Source: Billgrantia zhangzhouensis | GTDB taxonomy: Bacteria > Pseudomonadota > Gammaproteobacteria > Pseudomonadales > Halomonadaceae | Assembly (NCBI RefSeq): GCF_021404465.1 | Contig: NZ_JABFTT010000005.1 | Coordinates: 1-64,000, forward strand | DNA: 64,000 nucleotides | Direction of reading: 5' to 3' | Shown: positions 1-7,073 of the stretch, piece by piece | Layout: every line of letters begins with the position of its first letter | How positions within the stretch are numbered: the first letter of the stretch is position 1 | Translations under genes and position numbers: made by a program | The notes under the pieces: model-generated | Databases searched by the model: none | Seen by the model: only the letters and a program-made list of their open reading frames with translations | What the model was told of the DNA's origin: nothing

Positions 1-63
1 GTCCATGACCACAGCGGCTTTGCGCTTGGCGGTCCAGCGTTTGACGGTGGGTTCGTTGCTCAT
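1..63 (-). CDS. IS3-type transposase OrfA, N-terminal 21 residues
   Basis: An ATG at 61-63, preceded by AGGAGG, opens a frame starting MSNEPTVKRWTAKRKAAVV that runs off the left edge. A basic start with a WTAKRKAA-like motif is typical of the helix-turn-helix OrfA proteins of some IS3-group elements, which bind the element ends and are made with OrfB by frameshifting. Only 21 residues are visible, so the family assignment rests on this short match and the flanking end sequence. Confidence 0.5.
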   Translation of the reverse strand, partial: MSNEPTVKRWTAKRKAAVVMD

Positions 64-119
64 TTCGTCCTCCTGATGGCTGCACTATAGCCTGTGCAGC
101 TCTGGAGGGGGTCACTTCA
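1..119 (-). mobile_element. End of an IS3-type insertion sequence
   Basis: Read on the minus strand, the sequence runs from a terminal segment beginning TGAAGTGACCCCC (near 119) through a good ribosome site (AGGAGG) into the start of a transposase-like ORF, and leaves the window at base 1. The TG start and C-rich end fit IS3-family terminal repeats, although the other end is outside the window and cannot be compared. The element abuts the stop codon of the last integron cassette, so it probably inserted into that cassette and removed or separated its attC site. Confidence 0.6.
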
Positions 120-587
120 ATGCTCCCATTCATAAACACTCTTCCCAAGATCTTCATCAAACTGAAGCCTCGGAAAGAATGCTTCCTTTGATTCAATTTC
201 ATGGGCTCGCTCTACAGCAGGCCCAAAAAAACCCAGTTCATCAATAAACACATCGCCAAATGCTACGCCCCCTCTTGCGAGGAAGCCTTTACTCATTAAT
301 CTAAGGATTGTTAGAGAAACGTTGTATGCAGCAATATAAGAAAGGTTCACATCGTTTTTTCTTTCATCTTCAACGCCATCTTTATAGTAGAAAAAGAAAT
401 ACGCACAATCTGAAAACCCAAAAACTTTTCTATCATAGATGACATGAGCTATTTCTGCTTGGCGCTGCCCGTGAATAGCCACCTCCTCATGAAAAAGCCG
501 ATGAAGCTCGTATTTTTTTGAGAATTCAGTGGTATTTTTGTACCCAATCACGTCGACAAAAATAGCAACCATTTTTCTATAAGACAT
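117..587 (-). CDS. Class III nucleotidyl cyclase-like cassette protein, 3' end truncated by IS
   Basis: This 156-residue protein has the layout of a class III cyclase homology domain. A first strand VAIFVDVIG (about 7-15) carries a metal-type Asp, a second segment GFSDCAYFFF (about 57-66) follows, and the dimer-arm-like RGGVAFGDVF...FGPAVERAHEIE comes at about 104-131. Similar proteins occur as uncharacterised cassette and defence-island genes. The stop codon lies exactly at the IS junction, so the natural C-terminus is probably missing. It has no signal peptide or membrane segment and is presumably cytosolic. Whether it makes a cyclic nucleotide is unknown: only the fold resemblance is visible. 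Confidence 0.6.
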   Translation of the reverse strand: MSYRKMVAIFVDVIGYKNTTEFSKKYELHRLFHEEVAIHGQRQAEIAHVIYDRKVFGFSDCAYFFFYYKDGVEDERKNDVNLSYIAAYNVSLTILRLMSKGFLARGGVAFGDVFIDELGFFGPAVERAHEIESKEAFFPRLQFDEDLGKSVYEWEH

Positions 588-606
588 CAGCTATCACTCA
601 TTGTTG

Positions 607-683
607 GCTAACGCGAAGCTTTGCGGCGATTTTGGAGCCGCAAAGCGGTGGAAAAATTGTCCGGCAACAGCGCATTGTTAGAC
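607..683 (-). other. attC site (77 bp)
   Basis: Bounded by GGCTAAC (607-613) and GTTAGAC (677-683) on the plus strand, with internal complementary arms around GCTTTGCGGC and GCCGCAAAGC. It follows the membrane-protein gene at 691-1233 in the reading direction. Confidence 0.75.
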
Positions 684-690
684 CTTATCA

Positions 691-1233
691 TCAGGAGTCT
701 GCCAGCAACTTGCCTAATAAGAGCGCCAGCTTAATTGCCCAATACAGAAGCAGCCCAAACCCAGATAACATGAGTATAGTGGCAACTACAGTTAGCCATT
801 TTGGGTAGATGGGCTGGAACTGAACTTGGATTAGCTGCGCTGGCCCTTGATCTGACCTCACCCTGAGCAGAACAGGCGATTTAATGTGACTGAGGTACTG
901 AATATTAAGGAATTCTTTAGGGCCTAGACTGGCAATCTTGACCACATACTCGCCGTTCGGGTTTTGGTCCTCTGAATAAGAAATTGCCTGAGAAAACTGA
1001 AAATGATCTGGGCGTTCCTTATGGACGAGTTCGATATTGGTGGCGGCCTTTCTACCAGCATTTTGCAGCGTAAGGGAGTCAGTCTGGAGAGTTACCTTCG
1101 GATCGGTCACGTTAAACACGAACGTTCCCGGAATGAAGTACTGAAGTTTGGGTTTGTCCGCAAACCTTTGTAGAGCTAGCCCTACAACCAACGCAACAAC
1201 GCCGGTGAGTACATGTCCCAGAACAGGGTCCAT
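691..1233 (-). CDS. Cassette protein with N- and C-terminal membrane segments
   Basis: I do not recognise this 180-residue protein. It starts at an ATG preceded by GGGAGAAGG. A hydrophobic helix at about residues 5-22 and a second at about 145-172 flank a roughly 120-residue, strand-rich middle part that could be an immunoglobulin-like sandwich. The second helix is followed by a short tail, so both ends are probably anchored in the inner membrane. It occupies a single cassette with attC sites on both sides, and base composition is lower in GC than the chromosome. No catalytic motif is seen. Confidence 0.6.
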   Translation of the reverse strand: MDPVLGHVLTGVVALVVGLALQRFADKPKLQYFIPGTFVFNVTDPKVTLQTDSLTLQNAGRKAATNIELVHKERPDHFQFSQAISYSEDQNPNGEYVVKIASLGPKEFLNIQYLSHIKSPVLLRVRSDQGPAQLIQVQFQPIYPKWLTVVATILMLSGFGLLLYWAIKLALLLGKLLADS

Positions 1234-1247
1234 ACCTTCTCCCTAAA

Positions 1248-1307
1248 GTCTAACGCCTGAATTAAGCCGCGCCGCGAAGCGGCGTCGGCTTGAATGATTT
1301 GTTAGGC
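1248..1307 (-). other. attC site (60 bp), aadA-like
   Basis: Bounded by GTCTAAC (1248-1254) and GTTAGGC (1301-1307). The arms AAGCCGCGCCGC/GCGGCGTCGGCTT around a GAAG loop, read on the minus strand, closely match the attC site that follows aadA resistance genes. It follows the WYL-like gene's upstream neighbour and defines the minus-strand reading direction of the array. Confidence 0.9.
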
Positions 1308-1604
1308 ATTAACCACAAGAATTTCTCTATCCCAAGCGCTGTGCCTCCCAGATGGAAACGGCCTGCGCCCAGGGAACCCCTGGCCTGTGATGGAAAGCGC
1401 GGAGATTTTTGCGAGGTCAAAGCGACGCCACTCGGGGAGCGGGCCGCCCGAGCTGCTGGAGCCGCCAATCTGATAGCCAAGGAATTGCACTACTCCGTCC
1501 TTAATGCCGAGGACGTGAGGCTCTGCTACACGGGGGTGGCCGCTGTAGGTGAATGAAACTACTGACTTGGAATGGATGGCTTGCTCGATCAACTGCTGGT
1601 TCAT
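1302..1604 (-). CDS. Small WYL-like cassette protein
   Basis: A 100-residue protein resembling the strand-rich WYL ligand-binding fold: an early VSFTYSGHPRVAEPHVLG segment is followed by DGVVQFLGYQIGG and a final WRRFDLAKIS strand. WYL domains usually sense nucleotides or nucleic acids and often regulate defence genes, but here the domain stands alone with no DNA-binding part. The start at 1604 is chosen because GGAGG lies 8 bases before it; an ATG at 1619 would add five residues. The stop overlaps the attC core, as is common in cassettes. Confidence 0.55.
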   Translation of the reverse strand: MNQQLIEQAIHSKSVVSFTYSGHPRVAEPHVLGIKDGVVQFLGYQIGGSSSSGGPLPEWRRFDLAKISALSITGQGFPGRRPFPSGRHSAWDREILVVNA

Positions 1605-1623
1605 ACGTGAATCCTCCATTGAT

Positions 1624-1683
1624 GCCTAACGTCTGAATTAAGTCGACCCGCGAAGCGGGTTCGGCTTGAATGAATTGTTAGGC
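1624..1683 (-). other. attC site (60 bp), aadA-like
   Basis: Bounded by GCCTAAC (1624-1630) and GTTAGGC (1677-1683). It is the same length as the site at 1248-1307 and shares its outer arms (CTGAATTAAG and CTTGAATGA), but has a different central stem. Confidence 0.9.
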
Positions 1684-1995
1684 CTTACCCGATGCGATTT
1701 CGGCCTTGAGTCTTGCAACAGTTGGCTCACCCCAGTCGCGGGGGTGTTTAATAGCTACTCGACCACCATTGCCAATTCGTTCTGCCAGCTCCGCAAGGAA
1801 TTTAGCATGGCGTTCTGGCCATTTATTGGCGAGTGCCAACTCCTCTATAGCATCATAGGTCAGCTGCTCTCCATCTGCTCGGAGTGCCTTGAAGAGTTCC
1901 TTTGCACGGGCCTCATCCAATGGGTGGGTGATGCCTGTTGCAATATTGACGATGGAGCTCAATGCCTTGATGGATCGCTTTACTAATTCAGACAC
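1678..1995 (-). CDS. Small helical cassette protein, unknown
   Basis: This 105-residue protein is not recognised. It appears all-helical, with charged and alanine-rich helices, a conserved-looking LTYDAIEELALANKWPERHAKFLAELAERI stretch split over two helices, and no signal peptide or membrane segment. It starts with GTG at 1995, with GGAG 8 bases upstream. It fills one cassette between attC sites. It could be a small regulatory or antitoxin-like protein, but nothing in the sequence proves this. Confidence 0.55.
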   Translation of the reverse strand: MSELVKRSIKALSSIVNIATGITHPLDEARAKELFKALRADGEQLTYDAIEELALANKWPERHAKFLAELAERIGNGGRVAIKHPRDWGEPTVARLKAEIASGKA

Positions 1996-2014
1996 TTATT
2001 GTTCTCCGAGTAAG

Positions 2015-2069
2015 GCCTAACGCCGGAATTAAGCCGCGCCGCGAAGCGGTGTTAAATGGACTGTTAGTC
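2015..2069 (-). other. attC site (55 bp)
   Basis: Bounded by GCCTAAC (2015-2021) and GTTAGTC (2063-2069). It shares the left arm GGAATTAAGCCGCGCC with its neighbours, but the right arm is shortened. Confidence 0.85.
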
Positions 2070-2088
2070 CGCTGCCAAATGATGGGCT

Positions 2089-2454
2089 TCATTGGCGGAC
2101 CTCTTGAAGATTTTCAAGTGGAACCCACCCTGACTCCAGGCTGTCAGTGCTCTTACACCAGGCCCAGCCGTTCAAAGTCCTTGAACCGAGAAGCAAGCCA
2201 CCTTTCCGCACATTCAGCTCTCGAGCCGTGTAGTCCTCACGGGCGCGGGCAGTCTTGTCATTGACGATTTCGAGTATCTGCACTGGAACCCAGCCGCCTT
2301 TCTGTCCAGGTGTTTCACAGAATACCCAGTTATCCCAGCCTTCCGGGCCTTCGTATTTCTCACCCACACTAAGAAGAGCGCCTTTTTTTAACGTAATGGG
2401 CTCGGGGTATTCGCTGGTGTGATCTTGAATCACTAGATATTGCTTGGCTTCCAT
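2089..2454 (-). CDS. Tandem SH3-like domain cassette protein
   Basis: This protein of about 121 residues contains two consecutive SH3-like repeats. Each starts with a strand-turn of the DYT type (QDHTSEYPEPITL and EDYTARELNVRKG) and ends with a GW-VP motif (GGWVPVQIL and SGWVPLENL). Such domains bind peptides or polymers. There is no signal peptide, so it is probably cytosolic. The ATG at 2454 is preferred over an upstream ATG at 2517, because that longer start would read through the attC site at 2469-2516. Confidence 0.65.
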   Translation of the reverse strand: MEAKQYLVIQDHTSEYPEPITLKKGALLSVGEKYEGPEGWDNWVFCETPGQKGGWVPVQILEIVNDKTARAREDYTARELNVRKGGLLLGSRTLNGWAWCKSTDSLESGWVPLENLQEVRQ

Positions 2455-2468
2455 GTTCGTATCCTGCG

Positions 2469-2516
2469 GACTAACGCAGCAATCACGCGCTAGTCGCGTG
2501 CATTGCATTGTTAGCA
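2469..2516 (-). other. attC site (48 bp)
   Basis: Bounded by GACTAAC (2469-2475) and GTTAGCA (2510-2516), with short arms CACGCG/CGCGTG. It is the smallest attC of the array. Confidence 0.75.
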
Positions 2517-2521
2517 ATCAG

Positions 2522-3406
2522 TTATCTAGTTATAAGACGATAATCAAGATACTCAGCCCCCTCACACCAAATATTGATGTACCCATTTTTAACACGCGGC
2601 CCTGTCTCTGAGAGAACAAAAACCATCTTTGGTTTGTTATCAGCTATTTTGTCCAGGGTGTTCAGATTGAAGCGCCTAAAACCCGATGCTTCTAACGTAT
2701 TTATCGACATATAGGTCGAGGGCTTCTTGGTGGTTTCATTAAGAGCTAGGGTTTTCTCAAAAACAATAGAGTAGCCACTTTCTCTTTTATTGAACCACGC
2801 TTTGCCATAGAAAATTCTGAAATCATCTTCGAGTTCAGATACGTCTTGCCCATTAATTTCATAGAATAAATCGTTTATATGGATGACACCTGTTTCTGGC
2901 AGCTGCACCGTTATTGATTCTTTGGCCAAATACGCATCAATTAATGATGATAGCGTTTTCGAGCGTTGAATTTTACGCTTTCCCGCCTCTGCGTAATCTT
3001 TCGGCCGCGCCTTACCTTTTCCATCACCCTTTTCATTGGGGTCACCAGAACCCTCTGGCCGATTTGTGCTTGGAGGCTGCAAGTTTAGGCGGATTGCGTT
3101 ATCCGTATACTCATCGCTGTCACTGTAGATATCTGAGCTCGTTCTTGGGCCATTCCTTTGGGCTCTGATATCTTTAGCTATATCACATTGAGGGCTGTGC
3201 TTGCCTACAACCTTGTAATAAGGATCTCGTTTCCTTTTGTGTTTTGGGCGATCCAGATTAGCACATGTGACAGGGGCGTCGCATTTTTCATCGGGGCACT
3301 GAAAGTTAAATTTTGACTTAATATTTCCTTCGTCAAACTTCCGGTCTGCATCTTGGGCAGTTATGCATAAATTGATATCTTCCGAGAATGCCTTTTCCAA
3401 CTTCAT
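2522..3406 (-). CDS. Zinc-ribbon cassette protein, candidate defence or nucleic-acid factor
   Basis: This 294-residue protein has an N-terminal metal-binding pattern (Cys37-x4-Cys42, then His70-x3-Cys74) embedded in a fold that resembles the N-terminal part of CoiA-like and other nuclease-associated zinc modules. A low-complexity charged linker (about 90-145, rich in Lys, Asp, Gly) leads to a C-terminal strand-rich domain of about 140 residues. The gene is AT-rich, occupies one cassette, and has no signal peptide. Binding to nucleic acid is an inference from the zinc ribbon and basic linker; no nuclease motif is certain. Confidence 0.5.
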   Translation of the reverse strand: MKLEKAFSEDINLCITAQDADRKFDEGNIKSKFNFQCPDEKCDAPVTCANLDRPKHKRKRDPYYKVVGKHSPQCDIAKDIRAQRNGPRTSSDIYSDSDEYTDNAIRLNLQPPSTNRPEGSGDPNEKGDGKGKARPKDYAEAGKRKIQRSKTLSSLIDAYLAKESITVQLPETGVIHINDLFYEINGQDVSELEDDFRIFYGKAWFNKRESGYSIVFEKTLALNETTKKPSTYMSINTLEASGFRRFNLNTLDKIADNKPKMVFVLSETGPRVKNGYINIWCEGAEYLDYRLITR

Positions 3407-3431
3407 GCGATTGCTCCCAATATTCTTCTAG

Positions 3432-3515
3432 TGCTAACGCCGCCAGCACGCGCGGCTTTTTAGTGAAGGCGAAGCCGTAACGGAAAAGCCGTCGCCGTGC
3501 CTGGCCTTGTTAGCC
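3432..3515 (-). other. attC site (84 bp)
   Basis: Bounded by TGCTAAC (3432-3438) and GTTAGCC (3509-3515), with long arms around CGCGGCTTTTT and AAAAGCCG. The stop codon of the 3510-4142 gene lies inside it. Confidence 0.75.
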
Positions 3516-4142
3516 ATTGCGTTTTAGTGCCTTTTCCGCTTCGGCCAAGTCTGCCAACGTAACCTTTGGGTTATTCTTCGCCATCTGAAGGAAAAGCTCG
3601 GAGTTCTGTAGAATGAGATGGGCGAAAGTACCCTTCTCAAGCTTGCTATTCTTGTGGCCTAGATCCTTCCGAATCTCTCTGAAAAAGTCTTCCATTAAGA
3701 AGATGGAGTCAGCGTCTGGGTTCCCCTTTTTAAGGTGGGTCATCCACTTAATATACTTGAGCAAAACATCTTGACCGCCCCACAACACCATTTTACGTTG
3801 CCATTCACGTAAGAAATCAACAAGACTCTTATCTTCCGCCTCTTCATCCTCTCCATGTTCTGAGTAGAAGACTTTGAAAAACTCTCTCAGAAACTCGTCG
3901 TATATCTCTGTTTTTGCTTGGCGATAATGTGCCTCTATATCTTTTTTCCGTTCATAGTACTTGCCCAACACAACCGTCAATGTTGACACAGATACTGTCG
4001 TAAAAGCAGTTATCGCAGCTAGTGCAACCCTTGAGTCTAAGGCTTTGAATTGGCCCCATATCTGAGAAATCAGCCAATACGCTCCCCAGAAGATACCGAT
4101 GAGAAGTGCGAGACCGAACAAAAATGACAGAGCTTTCCTCAT
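3510..4142 (-). CDS. Two-helix membrane cassette protein
   Basis: This protein has 210 residues. Two membrane helices occupy about residues 5-27 and 39-60, followed by a basic stop-transfer segment (YERKKDIEAHYR) and a long cytosolic helical domain of about 140 residues with alternating acidic and basic stretches. The ATG follows GGAG. Proteins of this layout are frequent in cassettes and near defence genes, where the membrane part may be an effector, but no function is established. It sits next to the P-loop ATPase cassette in the reading direction. Confidence 0.6.
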   Translation of the reverse strand: MRKALSFLFGLALLIGIFWGAYWLISQIWGQFKALDSRVALAAITAFTTVSVSTLTVVLGKYYERKKDIEAHYRQAKTEIYDEFLREFFKVFYSEHGEDEEAEDKSLVDFLREWQRKMVLWGGQDVLLKYIKWMTHLKKGNPDADSIFLMEDFFREIRKDLGHKNSKLEKGTFAHLILQNSELFLQMAKNNPKVTLADLAEAEKALKRNG

Positions 4143-4155
4143 GAGTCTCCTTGAT

Positions 4156-4233
4156 GGCTAACGCCATGCGAAGCGGCCGATTTGGAGGCGCAACCGCCCC
4201 GGAAAAGCGGTCCGCTTACGCTACTGGTTATGA
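4156..4233 (-). other. attC site (78 bp)
   Basis: Bounded by GGCTAAC (4156-4162) and a degenerate GTTATGA core (4227-4233), with arms GCGAAGCGG.../CCGCTT. The imperfect core suggests an older or less active site. Confidence 0.65.
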
Positions 4234-5793
4234 GTACCCCCTATTAGTGCAGCATACCTTCAAAGCGCTGTGGATTATTATTCCTTGACTTTTATCGAAC
4301 TCGTAGTTATCTGTACTGGGCTCTCGGTGCTTGAAATAAATAAAACCATTTTCCCCCATTCCACCAATTAAAGAACGGTAGTACATGTCCTCTAAAATAT
4401 CTGAAGCCGAAACACCAGAGCAGTTCTCTTCAATAATTTCTTCAGCTTTTTCGTAGGGTATTGATTTCGTGGCTGGGCCTCTGAGGTAGTTACTCATTTG
4501 ACCAAAAGCATTAAAAATCATCGCTATTTCGTCAGACGCATAGAAACTTGAAAGCTCATTCTTTAACTCATTCATAACTTCGTCACAATATCGACCTATG
4601 AGATGGTTTACGTCCTGCTTTGATAACGGCATTTTATAGCTGTGTGTTGACAGCGGCTTAAAAAATAACAATAAATCTCGAGGCCTAAAGAAAGTGTGGT
4701 CGAGTATATATTTAAAAGAGGATTTTGGTGCGTCTTTGCTACCACGAAAAGGGTCTTCAACCAACGAAAGCCAAGGATCATCTTGCTGAAAGCTGATACC
4801 TTCTATTTCAAAAGCATACCTAATACGGTCATTAATAAACTTTCTTATATTAAGATCTGTTTCGTCATCCCCCATATGGTATTCATCCTGATACCATTTT
4901 ATTGGAAGAGAATATGACGCAAATATTTTTGCGGTATCCGAGCTTTTCGTTGAGAGCGTTTTGCTAATATCGTCCCGCAAAAGAATTACTACCTTGGAGT
5001 CGAGGTTATTTTTAGCAAAAAACTCATTATTCATTTCCTTGGACACCCTAAGCAGAGATATCAAGGAATTAACGGTATCATCTTTCTTGGCATCGAAGGT
5101 TATATCCAAGTCATCAAAAAACAAGACATAACTGTTGTCATTGTCACGCTCCTGAGGACTGGTTAGAACTTTCAAAATAACTTCTTTGAGGTGAGGAATA
5201 AGCTTGTAGAATGGAGCCCGCTCTTGCCTGATCTCCAAACTTCGATTCATTTTGCTCGAAAAGAACCTCTTCAGATAATTTATATCTACCGAGAACCCTT
5301 GCTTTTTAATAAGCTCCTTTGTCTCAGATTCTCGGACATCAATAAATCCAGAATTCCGTTTTATAAAATTCTTTAATAGACTGTAATCTTTATTGTTCTC
5401 TACCGCCTTATTATCGGCAAACAGCTTCAAAATATTGGTCAGTATAAGCCATTTATAGAGATTTTCTTTTTCAATCTCATGTCCAACATCAGCGCCAAAC
5501 TGAACAATCTGTTCTAAGTTCGACTCACCCTGTCTAATGAACTTTGCATGGAGGTTGGGCTCTGTGTTTGAGATTTGGCAAATATGCTCCGCGAAAGCGC
5601 TTTTACCAGAGCCTTTTCTTCCTACGATGATAAATCGCTCATGTGCCAGGCCACCGATCAAGTCGAAATAGTCTTTGTAGACCTTTTCCAAAGGCATTCT
5701 TGAGTTTGGTAACGCTTCAGCCTCTGCTTCCGGCGCACCCAAAAAAATTGATTCACTTTTTTTGTTTCTTCCTGATAGCTTGGCAAAAACCAT
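4228..5793 (-). CDS. P-loop ATPase, Sll1717/KAP-like, cassette-borne
   Basis: This large cassette protein (about 521 residues) has a Walker A motif GRKGSGKS at about residues 58-65, a Walker B strand VLFFDDLDI at about 227-235 and a downstream FRPRDLLLFF motif typical of the Sll1717-like group of P-loop ATPases. The C-terminal 120 residues form a helical tail. Such ATPases are often found in defence islands, sometimes as stand-alone genes. The gene is strikingly AT-rich beside the neighbouring chromosome. The start is taken at ATG 5793; a TTG at 5799 is possible. This is the cassette nearest the expected, but absent, integrase. Confidence 0.65.
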   Translation of the reverse strand: MVFAKLSGRNKKSESIFLGAPEAEAEALPNSRMPLEKVYKDYFDLIGGLAHERFIIVGRKGSGKSAFAEHICQISNTEPNLHAKFIRQGESNLEQIVQFGADVGHEIEKENLYKWLILTNILKLFADNKAVENNKDYSLLKNFIKRNSGFIDVRESETKELIKKQGFSVDINYLKRFFSSKMNRSLEIRQERAPFYKLIPHLKEVILKVLTSPQERDNDNSYVLFFDDLDITFDAKKDDTVNSLISLLRVSKEMNNEFFAKNNLDSKVVILLRDDISKTLSTKSSDTAKIFASYSLPIKWYQDEYHMGDDETDLNIRKFINDRIRYAFEIEGISFQQDDPWLSLVEDPFRGSKDAPKSSFKYILDHTFFRPRDLLLFFKPLSTHSYKMPLSKQDVNHLIGRYCDEVMNELKNELSSFYASDEIAMIFNAFGQMSNYLRGPATKSIPYEKAEEIIEENCSGVSASDILEDMYYRSLIGGMGENGFIYFKHREPSTDNYEFDKSQGIIIHSALKVCCTNRGYS

Positions 5794-6057
5794 GCTCAAA
5801 ATACCTTTTTATTCATTTGCTCATAACAGTGATTGGACTGCGCGTCCTGATATTCAATGAACATCCTGCGCGTTCAACAATATTATCTGACGCGCCACAT
5901 TTCTCCCAACTTATTGTTTTTCATCGCACCTAAGTATAGCTCGGCTACCTATGTAGAACTCGCGCGCATGCTCGTTTTGCCGGTTCCAATATACTGTATG
6001 CGTTTTGACTAATGTTTAGGGTGCAGAAAAAGTCATGACGCGCCACAGCCCTAATCA
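5794..6057. other. Array/chromosome junction without gene
   Basis: This stretch of about 264 bp carries no credible gene and no integrase remnant. One heptamer GTTCAAC at 5872-5878 fits an attachment-site core on the minus strand, but no paired arm was found. It presumably holds the leader of the first cassette and the tail of the flanking chromosomal gene. Confidence 0.5.
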
Positions 6058-6675
6058 CTATTCACCGAACCCTAAACCAGCCCAAAGCCTCGCCGCCTCT
6101 CCCGTATAAACAAGCCACCCAACCACCCCACAATTCACCACCACCCCACACCAAAAAACCGCCTGAAACGGCTGCTTCCTGGTTTTGTGCCGAAACAACC
6201 GCTGCGCTATCAGCGCGCCGGGCCAGCCACCGATCAAGCCTACGAAGAGCAGCGTAGCTTCCGGTGTGCGCCTTCTGCCCTTCCCTGCGGCGGCTTTGTC
6301 GATGCCGTATATGGCGAAGGTGCTCACGCTTAGCAGCGCGTATGCCGCTATTAGCTGCATTGGCATGTGGCCGGCAGCGACCAGGGCTGCCAAGAGCGCG
6401 AAGAAGGCAGCGGCTATGACACATGCCAACATCAGCCCTTTGGAACGTGGGGATGCGTGGCGTGGCGCTTTGAGGTAGAGCGCCTTCTGCGCTTTCGGTC
6501 TGTTCTGGCTGTCCTGTGTCAGGTGGTAGGTAACCGGCTCGTTGAGTGTTGGCCGGCGCCCATCGCGGGGAAAGGCGCTGATGTGGACGAACACGCGAGG
6601 GCCGCCTGCGGCTGGCGTGATGAATCCGAAGCCCTTGTCATCGTTCCACTGTGTGAGCTTGCCTTCGTGCCGCAT
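6058..6675 (-). CDS. Cold-shock domain plus DUF1294 membrane protein
   Basis: This 205-residue fusion has an N-terminal cold-shock (OB-fold) domain at about 1-65, with the nucleic-acid-binding run DKGFGFITP and the VFVHISAF motif. A DUF1294 part follows, with about three to four membrane helices (about 80-100, 104-122, 142-160 and 175-195) and the conserved YGIDKAAA and RTPEATLL segments. The pairing of these two domains is common in gammaproteobacteria; the role is unknown, perhaps RNA binding at the membrane. It is the first chromosomal gene beside the cassette array. Confidence 0.85.
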   Translation of the reverse strand: MRHEGKLTQWNDDKGFGFITPAAGGPRVFVHISAFPRDGRRPTLNEPVTYHLTQDSQNRPKAQKALYLKAPRHASPRSKGLMLACVIAAAFFALLAALVAAGHMPMQLIAAYALLSVSTFAIYGIDKAAAGKGRRRTPEATLLFVGLIGGWPGALIAQRLFRHKTRKQPFQAVFWCGVVVNCGVVGWLVYTGEAARLWAGLGFGE

Positions 6676-6995
6676 CAGTTATCCTTGGTTAATCAGGATG
6701 CTGTCAGAATGCCACGCACGGCCGAACGGTTCTGAATCAGTAGGTATTGCTGAGATAGAAGATAAAGCAGGTGTCGGGAGGGAGTATGGGAGTCGGGGCA
6801 CGCTACCGCCCCTGCTGGCAGAATGGATGATGATTCGCATCATCCTAATGCGGCAGTCCCTGAGTACGTCTTGGCTACTTAGCCGTCTACTGCGGCTTTT
6901 TACTAACCGTAACCAAGGGAAACGTTTAGAGCAACGTCAACGAAAGCATGAGACGTTGCTAGTGCTGCTTCTCTTGATCGGAGTCGGACATAAAA
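6676..6995. other. Intergenic region between DUF1294 gene and katG terminator
   Basis: This stretch of about 320 bp must contain the promoter of the minus-strand cold-shock/DUF1294 gene. A weak hairpin with a T-run (GCCG...CGGCTTTTT, about 6882-6901) could stop plus-strand transcription. No gene with a credible ribosome site was seen. Confidence 0.4.
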
Positions 6996-7031
6996 AGACC
7001 CCGAAGGCTGGATAACCAACCTTCGGGGTCT
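6996..7031 (-). terminator. Rho-independent terminator of katG
   Basis: A perfect 12-bp stem AGACCCCGAAGG/CCTTCGGGGTCT closes a 12-base loop and is followed on the minus strand by a T-run (TTTTT). It lies about 40 bp after the katG stop. Confidence 0.9.
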
Positions 7032-7073
7032 GTTATTTATGCCAGGTCCGCGTTACTGCCGCGGACCTGTCGT

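Larger units (their letters stand above)
117..5799 (-). mobile_element. Integron gene-cassette array, eight cassettes, no integrase seen
   Basis: Eight genes on one strand are each followed at the 3' side by an imperfect inverted repeat bounded by RYYYAAC-like and GTTRRRY-like cores, the layout of integron cassettes. Seven attC sites lie at 607-683, 1248-1307, 1624-1683, 2015-2069, 2469-2516, 3432-3515 and 4156-4233. The asymmetric arms match the orientation of attC after aadA genes, so cassettes read towards lower coordinates. An integrase would be expected above 5.8 kb, but only a short spacer and a chromosomal gene lie there. The array may therefore be a CALIN (attC cluster lacking integrase), or it may have lost its platform by rearrangement. 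Confidence 0.85.

Noticed and set aside
1262..1480. Small frames on either strand across the attC site at 1248-1307
   Set aside because: They read through the attachment site and lack ribosome sites; the WYL-like gene in the same place is better supported.
5872..5878. GTTCAAC heptamer as an attI or leading attC core
   Set aside because: The core fits the degenerate consensus but no matching arm or second core is found nearby, so it is not annotated as a site.
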